Part shown: positions 6,093-9,773 of the stretch, piece by piece
How the letters are laid out: each line of letters opens with the position of its first letter
Position numbering within the stretch: the first letter of the stretch is position 1
Origin: Longimicrobiaceae bacterium
GTDB taxonomy: Bacteria; Gemmatimonadota; Gemmatimonadetes; Longimicrobiales; Longimicrobiaceae
Assembly (NCBI GenBank): GCA_030146875.1
Contig: JASLAX010000223.1
Coordinates: forward strand, 1 to 9,773
Length of the DNA stretch: 9,773 bases
Reading direction: 5' to 3'
Program-made: the position numbers and the translations under genes
Notes under the pieces: generated by a model
Seen by the model: the letters and a program-made list of their open reading frames with translations, nothing else
Database searches by the model: none
Told to the model about the DNA's origin: nothing

Positions 6093-6575
6093 ATGGGACT
6101 CCGCGACTGGATCCGCAGGCGCTTCCGCTCCCGCGACGAGAACGCGGTGCCGGCCTCCGCGCTGGCCCGCGCCGCCCTGACCCGCGACAAGGCTCCCCAG
6201 CGCTCGCTGGGCGAGTACGACTCGACGTCGTACCCCAAGGACGTCGCCGACCTGCTGCGGCGGCGCGAGGAGGTCGCGAGCGAGCTGCTGGCGATGGACG
6301 TGACCGACCCGGCGCTGCGCCGCGGGCTGGTGCCGCGCCTGCAGGGCCTGCTGCGCATCTACCCGCACCCGCTCGTCTACGAGTCGCTGATCCACGTGTA
6401 CGTGGCCGAGGAGCGCTGGGACGAGGCCAAGGGCGTGGCCTTCGCGGCCAAGGAGCGGCGGGTGGAGTGCCTGCGCTCGCCGTACCCGGAGATCAGGGCG
6501 GAGACCGAGCACCTGGCCGAGTGGACCCCGGCGGAGGTGGACCGGCTGCGCGAGGAGCGCGGCGCCCGCGCCTGA
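6093..6575 (+). CDS. Hypothetical protein with a TPR-like helical hairpin
   Basis: I do not recognise this 160-residue protein. It has no signal peptide or membrane segment and looks cytoplasmic. It begins with a strongly basic amphipathic segment (MGLRDWIRRRFRSR). A charged, mostly helical body follows. Residues about 92-125 (HPLVYESLIHVYVAEERW, then DEAKGVAFAAKERR) fit the pattern of one TPR repeat: a small residue, Tyr, then Glu-Ala and a late Ala. A single repeat is too little to name a TPR protein with confidence. One cysteine occurs near residue 127. The start at ATG 6093 has a weak GGGA 5 bases upstream. ATG 6075, six codons earlier, is an equally legal alternative, while the TTG at 6012 lies in a terminator. 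The gene lies between the serine-operon terminator and the receptor promoter, so it seems to be its own unit. Continuous in-frame length and protein-like composition support a real gene. Confidence 0.7.
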   Translation: MGLRDWIRRRFRSRDENAVPASALARAALTRDKAPQRSLGEYDSTSYPKDVADLLRRREEVASELLAMDVTDPALRRGLVPRLQGLLRIYPHPLVYESLIHVYVAEERWDEAKGVAFAAKERRVECLRSPYPEIRAETEHLAEWTPAEVDRLREERGARA

Positions 6576-6621
6576 GGCCCCCCTCCGCCGGACGACCGCT
6601 CGTTCGAACGCGACGAAAGCC

Positions 6622-6650
6622 TTGCCGAAGCGGGCTTCCCGCCGTATTCT
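6622..6650 (+). promoter_or_regulatory. Probable sigma-70-type promoter for the TonB receptor gene
   Basis: TTGCCG (6622-6627) and TATTCT (6645-6650) are separated by exactly 17 bases. The -35 matches the consensus at 4 of 6 positions and the -10 at 4 of 6. Transcription would start near 6657. Its design resembles the HU promoter in this window, which adds some support. Confidence 0.55.
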
Positions 6651-6785
6651 AGCCTGACCCCGCCCCGCCACGGCACCTTCCGCTACACCCGCACCGCCGT
6701 CCGGAGTCGGAAGCCCCGCCCACCCTGGCCCGCGCCGCTCGCCCGGCGCTCCGGAAGAAGCGGGGTACGTGCGTTCCCGCAGTCC

Positions 6786-6803
6786 GACGCGCCGCGGCGC
6801 GTC
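6786..6803. repeat. Perfect 18-base palindrome in the receptor leader
   Basis: The 9-base half GACGCGCCG is followed directly by its exact reverse complement. It has no spacer, so it suits a dimeric DNA-binding protein better than an RNA hairpin. In RNA it could still form a stem of about 7 bp with a small loop. Short GC palindromes arise easily in this base composition, so function is unproven. Confidence 0.5.
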
Positions 6804-6865
6804 CCATCCCGACCGTCGCCGCCGGACCCGATCTACCCATCCGACGGGGACGTTTTCCCCCCACC

Positions 6866-6871
6866 GAGAGG
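6866..6871 (+). promoter_or_regulatory. Ribosome-binding site of the TonB receptor gene
   Basis: GAGAGG lies 7 bases before the ATG at 6879. It fixes that start together with the signal peptide that begins there. Confidence 0.65.
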
Positions 6872-6878
6872 CTTTCGC

Positions 6879-9713
6879 ATGCGCTTGACCCCTGGTAGGA
6901 GCTGGCTGACGGCTCTACCCCTCGCCCTGCTCCTGTGCGCGGCGCCCGCGTCGGCGCAGCAGGGCGGCGTCACCGGCACGCTGCGGGACGTCGGCACCAG
7001 CGCGCCCGTCGGAGGCGCGCGCGTCGAGGCGCGACGCGCCGACGGCACCGTCGTCGCGTCGACCGTCACCGACCCCTCCGGGGCCTACCGGCTCAACCTG
7101 CCGGCGGGCACCTACACGCTGGTGATCACCGGCACCGGCTTCGACCAGCGCCAGGTGACCGTGCGCGTGACCGGCGACCGCATGGTCCCGGTGACCACCA
7201 CCGTGGCGGCGGGCACGATCTCGCTGGACGCCCTGGTCGTCTCCGCCTCCAAGCGCCCCGAGAAGGCGATCAACGCCCCGGCCCGCGTGGAGGTGGTGGG
7301 CGAGGAGGCCATCGAGGAGCGCCCGGCGGTCACGCCGGTCGACCACCTGCGCTCCGTCCCCGGCATCGACATCGCCACGACGGGCGTGCAGTCGGCGAAC
7401 GTGGTGGCGCGCGGCTTCAACAACATCTTCTCGGGCTCGCTCCACTTCCTGACCGACTACCGCATCGCCGGCGTGCCGTCGCTGCGGGTGAACTTCATGC
7501 ACTTCGTCCCGTCGAACAACGAGGACATGCAGCGCATGGAGGTCGTACTGGGGCCGGGCGCGGCGCTGTACGGGCCGAACACCGCCAACGGCATCCTGCA
7601 CATCATCACCAAGTCGCCGCTGGCCGACCAGGGCACCACGCTCACGGTCGCGGGCGGCGAGCAGAGCGTGCTGCACGCGACGGCGCGCACGGCGCACCTG
7701 ATCGGCGAGAACTTCGGCATCAAGGTGTCGGGCCAGTACCTGCGCGCCGAGGAGTGGGGCTACACCGACCCCGCCGAGGTGGCCGAGCAGCAGAAGTACG
7801 CCGGTAACCTGGCCCTGCAGCGCCAGATCCTGATGCAGGCCACGGGGATCACCGAGGCCCAGGCCGACGCGCGCATCGCCCGCATCGGCCGGCGCGACAA
7901 CGACGTGGAGCGCTGGTCCGGCGAGGTCCGCGCCGACTGGCGGGTGACGCCGAACGCGACCGCGGTGTTCTCGGCCGGGATGAACAACCAGGCGAGCGGC
8001 GTGGAGCTCACCGGGCTGGGCGCCGGGCAGGCCGTGGACTGGAAGTCGTCGTACTACCAGACGCGCTTCTCGTGGAATCGGTTCTTCGCCCAGGCGTACA
8101 TGAACCAGAGCGACGCCGGCGAGACGTACCTGCTCCGCAACGGCGCGCCGATCAGCGACCAGTCGCGCGTCTACGTGGGCCAGCTCCAGCACGGCTTCTC
8201 GCTGGGCGAGCGGCAGACGTTCACGTACGGGGCGGACGCCATCTTCACCGACCCGCGCACGAACGGCACGATCAACGGCATCTACGAGAACGACGACGAC
8301 ACCCGCGAGCTGGGTGCCTACCTGCAGTCCGAGACGGCGCTGCACCCCAAGCTGGACCTGGTGCTGGCCGGCCGCGTGGACGACCACTCGGCGCTCCCGG
8401 AGCTGGTGTTCTCGCCGCGCGCGGCGCTGGTCTTCAAGCCGGCCGAGAACCAGGCCTTCCGCGTGTCGTACAACCGCGCCTTCAGCACCCCCAGCTCGCT
8501 GAACCAGTTCCTGGACCTGGGCTCGCCCCTGTCCGGCAACAGCGCGCAGGTGCAGGCGCTCTCCTCGCTCGGCTACTCGCTCCGAATCCAGGGCACGGGC
8601 GACACGGGCTTCGGGTTCCAGCAGTCGGACGGCAGCTACCTGATGCGCTCGCCGTTCACCCCGGCGGGCCTGGGCGGCCCCGGGCAGCTCCTGCCGGCCA
8701 ACAGCGCCACGGGCTACCAGCTCGCGGTGGGCGTGGTCGCGGCGGGCGCCGCGCGCGCCGGGCAGCCGCTCCCCGCGCAGCTCATCAGCTTCCTGAACGC
8801 GCAGACGCCCGGCGTGGCGGCGGCGGCGGGGCTGAACTACACCAGCGTGGTGGGCGGCAGCGGAGCGCTGAACACCCTCTCGATCCCGGACATCGCCCCG
8901 ATCCGCGAGTCGTCGTCGAACGACTTCGAGGTGGGCTACAAGGGGATCCTGGGCGGCAAGCTGCTGCTGGCGGCGGACGTGTGGTACTCCCGCAAGGAGA
9001 ACCTGGTGACCCCGCTCACGGTGCAGACCCCGCTCCTGTTCCTGAACCCGCAGGCCACCGCGGGCTACCTGGTGCCGCGGATCACGCAGTTCTTCATGGC
9101 GGCCGGGATGCCGCAGGCCCAGGCGCAGGCGCAGGCCACGGCGATCGCCACCAACATCGTGTCGGTGCCGGTGGGCGTGGTCGCCTCGTCCGACGCCACC
9201 ACGGTGGGCGGGCAGCTCCTGGTGACCTACCAGAACGTGGACGAGAGCGTGGAGACCCACGGCGTGGACCTCTCCGCCACGGCCCTCCTCACCGACGCCT
9301 TCTCGCTGGGCGTGACGGGCTCCTGGGTGAACAAGGACCAGTTCAGCACCTCCACGGGGCAGCTCGTGACGCTGAACGCGCCCAAGAAGAAGGGCTCCAT
9401 CTCGCTGAACTACCGCAACCAGGGCAACGGCCTGAACGGTGAGATGCGCGTCCGCTACACCGACTCCTTCCCGGTGAACTCGGGCGTGTACGTGGGCACG
9501 GCCTGCCTGCCGAACCAGACGGGCGCGCTGGTGGAGGACTGCGTCGACAGCTACACGCTTCTCGACGCCGGCATCGGCTACCGGATCCCGCGCACGCGCG
9601 GCATGTCGGTGCAGCTGAACGTCACCAACCTGCTGAACGAGGAGTACCGGGCCTTCCCCGGCTCGCCGTTCATCGGCCGCATGGCGCTGGTCCGCCTGAA
9701 GTACGAGTTCTAG
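6879..9713 (+). CDS. TonB-dependent outer-membrane receptor with carboxypeptidase-regulatory-like N-domain
   Basis: This 944-residue protein is predicted to be an outer-membrane gated channel powered by TonB-ExbBD. The signal peptide has a basic start, a Leu/Ala core and an ASA|QQ cleavage site after residue 26. Residues about 29-105 form a carboxypeptidase-regulatory-like beta-sandwich (GTLRD...GGARVEA...DPSGAYRLNLPAGTYTL). A TonB-box-like DALVVSAS is at 117-124. A plug domain covers about 130-245 (PVDHLRSVPGIDI, VARGFNN, the ...GPGAALYGPNTANGILHIITK pattern). A 22-strand-type barrel follows, ending in aromatic Phe (KYEF), the usual signal for outer-membrane insertion. Oddities are long insertions rich in Ala/Gln/Gly at about 314-337, 616-655 and 740-758, and only two cysteines in the mature protein (876, 888). 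No SusD-like partner, transporter or biosynthetic genes are adjacent, so the substrate is unknown. It has its own promoter, a long leader and a downstream hairpin. Confidence 0.93.
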   Translation: MRLTPGRSWLTALPLALLLCAAPASAQQGGVTGTLRDVGTSAPVGGARVEARRADGTVVASTVTDPSGAYRLNLPAGTYTLVITGTGFDQRQVTVRVTGDRMVPVTTTVAAGTISLDALVVSASKRPEKAINAPARVEVVGEEAIEERPAVTPVDHLRSVPGIDIATTGVQSANVVARGFNNIFSGSLHFLTDYRIAGVPSLRVNFMHFVPSNNEDMQRMEVVLGPGAALYGPNTANGILHIITKSPLADQGTTLTVAGGEQSVLHATARTAHLIGENFGIKVSGQYLRAEEWGYTDPAEVAEQQKYAGNLALQRQILMQATGITEAQADARIARIGRRDNDVERWSGEVRADWRVTPNATAVFSAGMNNQASGVELTGLGAGQAVDWKSSYYQTRFSWNRFFAQAYMNQSDAGETYLLRNGAPISDQSRVYVGQLQHGFSLGERQTFTYGADAIFTDPRTNGTINGIYENDDDTRELGAYLQSETALHPKLDLVLAGRVDDHSALPELVFSPRAALVFKPAENQAFRVSYNRAFSTPSSLNQFLDLGSPLSGNSAQVQALSSLGYSLRIQGTGDTGFGFQQSDGSYLMRSPFTPAGLGGPGQLLPANSATGYQLAVGVVAAGAARAGQPLPAQLISFLNAQTPGVAAAAGLNYTSVVGGSGALNTLSIPDIAPIRESSSNDFEVGYKGILGGKLLLAADVWYSRKENLVTPLTVQTPLLFLNPQATAGYLVPRITQFFMAAGMPQAQAQAQATAIATNIVSVPVGVVASSDATTVGGQLLVTYQNVDESVETHGVDLSATALLTDAFSLGVTGSWVNKDQFSTSTGQLVTLNAPKKKGSISLNYRNQGNGLNGEMRVRYTDSFPVNSGVYVGTACLPNQTGALVEDCVDSYTLLDAGIGYRIPRTRGMSVQLNVTNLLNEEYRAFPGSPFIGRMALVRLKYEF

Positions 9714-9742
9714 CAGGCGGAAGCAGCCGGCAGAAAAGAGGA

Positions 9743-9770
9743 GCGGGCCCGGGGGTGTGCCCCGGCCCGC
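9743..9770 (+). terminator. GC-rich hairpin after the TonB receptor gene
   Basis: Bases 9743-9749 pair with 9764-9770 and 9751-9754 pair with 9760-9763, with C9750 bulged and a 5-base loop. It lies about 30 bases after the receptor stop and is a likely terminator. The window ends three bases later, so a T-tract cannot be assessed. Confidence 0.6.
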
Positions 9771-9773
9771 ACC

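Larger units (their letters stand above)
6576..6878 (+). promoter_or_regulatory. 303-base non-coding stretch: long leader region of the TonB receptor gene
   Basis: No convincing gene lies here. A 10-base palindrome, CGTTCGAACG, is at 6601-6610, just upstream of the receptor promoter. From the predicted start near 6657 there is a leader of about 220 bases. It includes a possible long-range pairing (6714-6719 with 6760-6765) and a perfect 18-base palindrome at 6786-6803. I see no B12 box or other riboswitch core I know. A ribosome-binding site closes the stretch. Confidence 0.5.

Noticed and set aside
4230..6671. 813-residue open frame on the minus strand opposite the aminotransferase, serA and the small hypothetical gene
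   Set aside because: It is His/Arg/Gln/Pro-rich with no recognisable domain and runs opposite genes with complete catalytic motifs. Long stop-free antisense frames are expected at this GC content.
6651..6878. Cobalamin riboswitch before the TonB receptor
   Set aside because: The conserved B12-box sequence is not visible anywhere in the leader, and no other known core was recognised.
6915..9260. 781-residue open frame on the minus strand opposite the TonB receptor
   Set aside because: Composition is the mirror of the receptor codons, with no domain, signal or ribosome-binding site. It is a shadow frame.
6879..9713. SusC-type glycan importer
   Set aside because: The regulatory-like N-domain is shared with SusC, but no SusD partner or glycoside hydrolase is adjacent, and the TonB-box and plug pattern are those of a general TonB receptor.
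1..9773. tRNA, rRNA, CRISPR array, insertion sequence, prophage or defence genes
   Set aside because: No cloverleaf, regularly spaced repeats, transposase or integrase motifs or terminal inverted repeats were found on either strand.

Overview
This is a GC-rich window with dense coding and almost exclusively G/C third codon positions. It contains a large TonB-dependent outer-membrane receptor with a signal peptide, so the host is a diderm (Gram-negative-type) bacterium. The GC content, a TonB receptor with a carboxypeptidase-regulatory-like N-terminus, and a serine operon built on an AGT-like aminotransferase together remind me of Gemmatimonadota (Longimicrobium-like). That placement is an inference, not something the sequence proves.

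Layout. On the minus strand at the left are two short genes: an HU-family nucleoid protein (706-978) and, downstream of it, an Smr-domain protein (118-618). A perfect hairpin follows each of them. Divergent on the plus strand is a soluble GAF-domain sensor histidine kinase (1086-2420) with no response regulator beside it. Its stop codon overlaps the start of serB (2417-3142), which is followed by a class-V aminotransferase (3241-4350) and serA (4347-5951). A hairpin plus T-rich tract (5979-6019) closes this block. After it come a small uncharacterised protein with a TPR-like segment (6093-6575), a 303-base non-coding stretch holding a convincing promoter and a long leader, and a 944-residue TonB-dependent receptor (6879-9713). 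A final hairpin lies at the right edge.

How the genes work together. SerA oxidises 3-phosphoglycerate to 3-phosphohydroxypyruvate. The class-V aminotransferase very probably transaminates this to phosphoserine, although its sequence is of the alanine/serine-glyoxylate aminotransferase type rather than classical SerC. SerB dephosphorylates phosphoserine to L-serine. The whole phosphorylated serine pathway is therefore in one place, headed by a sensor kinase that is translationally coupled to the last-step enzyme. HU, Smr and the receptor are unrelated functions with their own signals.

Nothing here is clearly a new defence, mobile or RNA-based system. I see no tRNA, rRNA, CRISPR array, insertion sequence or attachment site. 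The best leads are the kinase-serine operon linkage, the non-canonical transaminase, the structured leader of the receptor gene, and helix-prone Ala/Gln-rich insertions in the receptor barrel.
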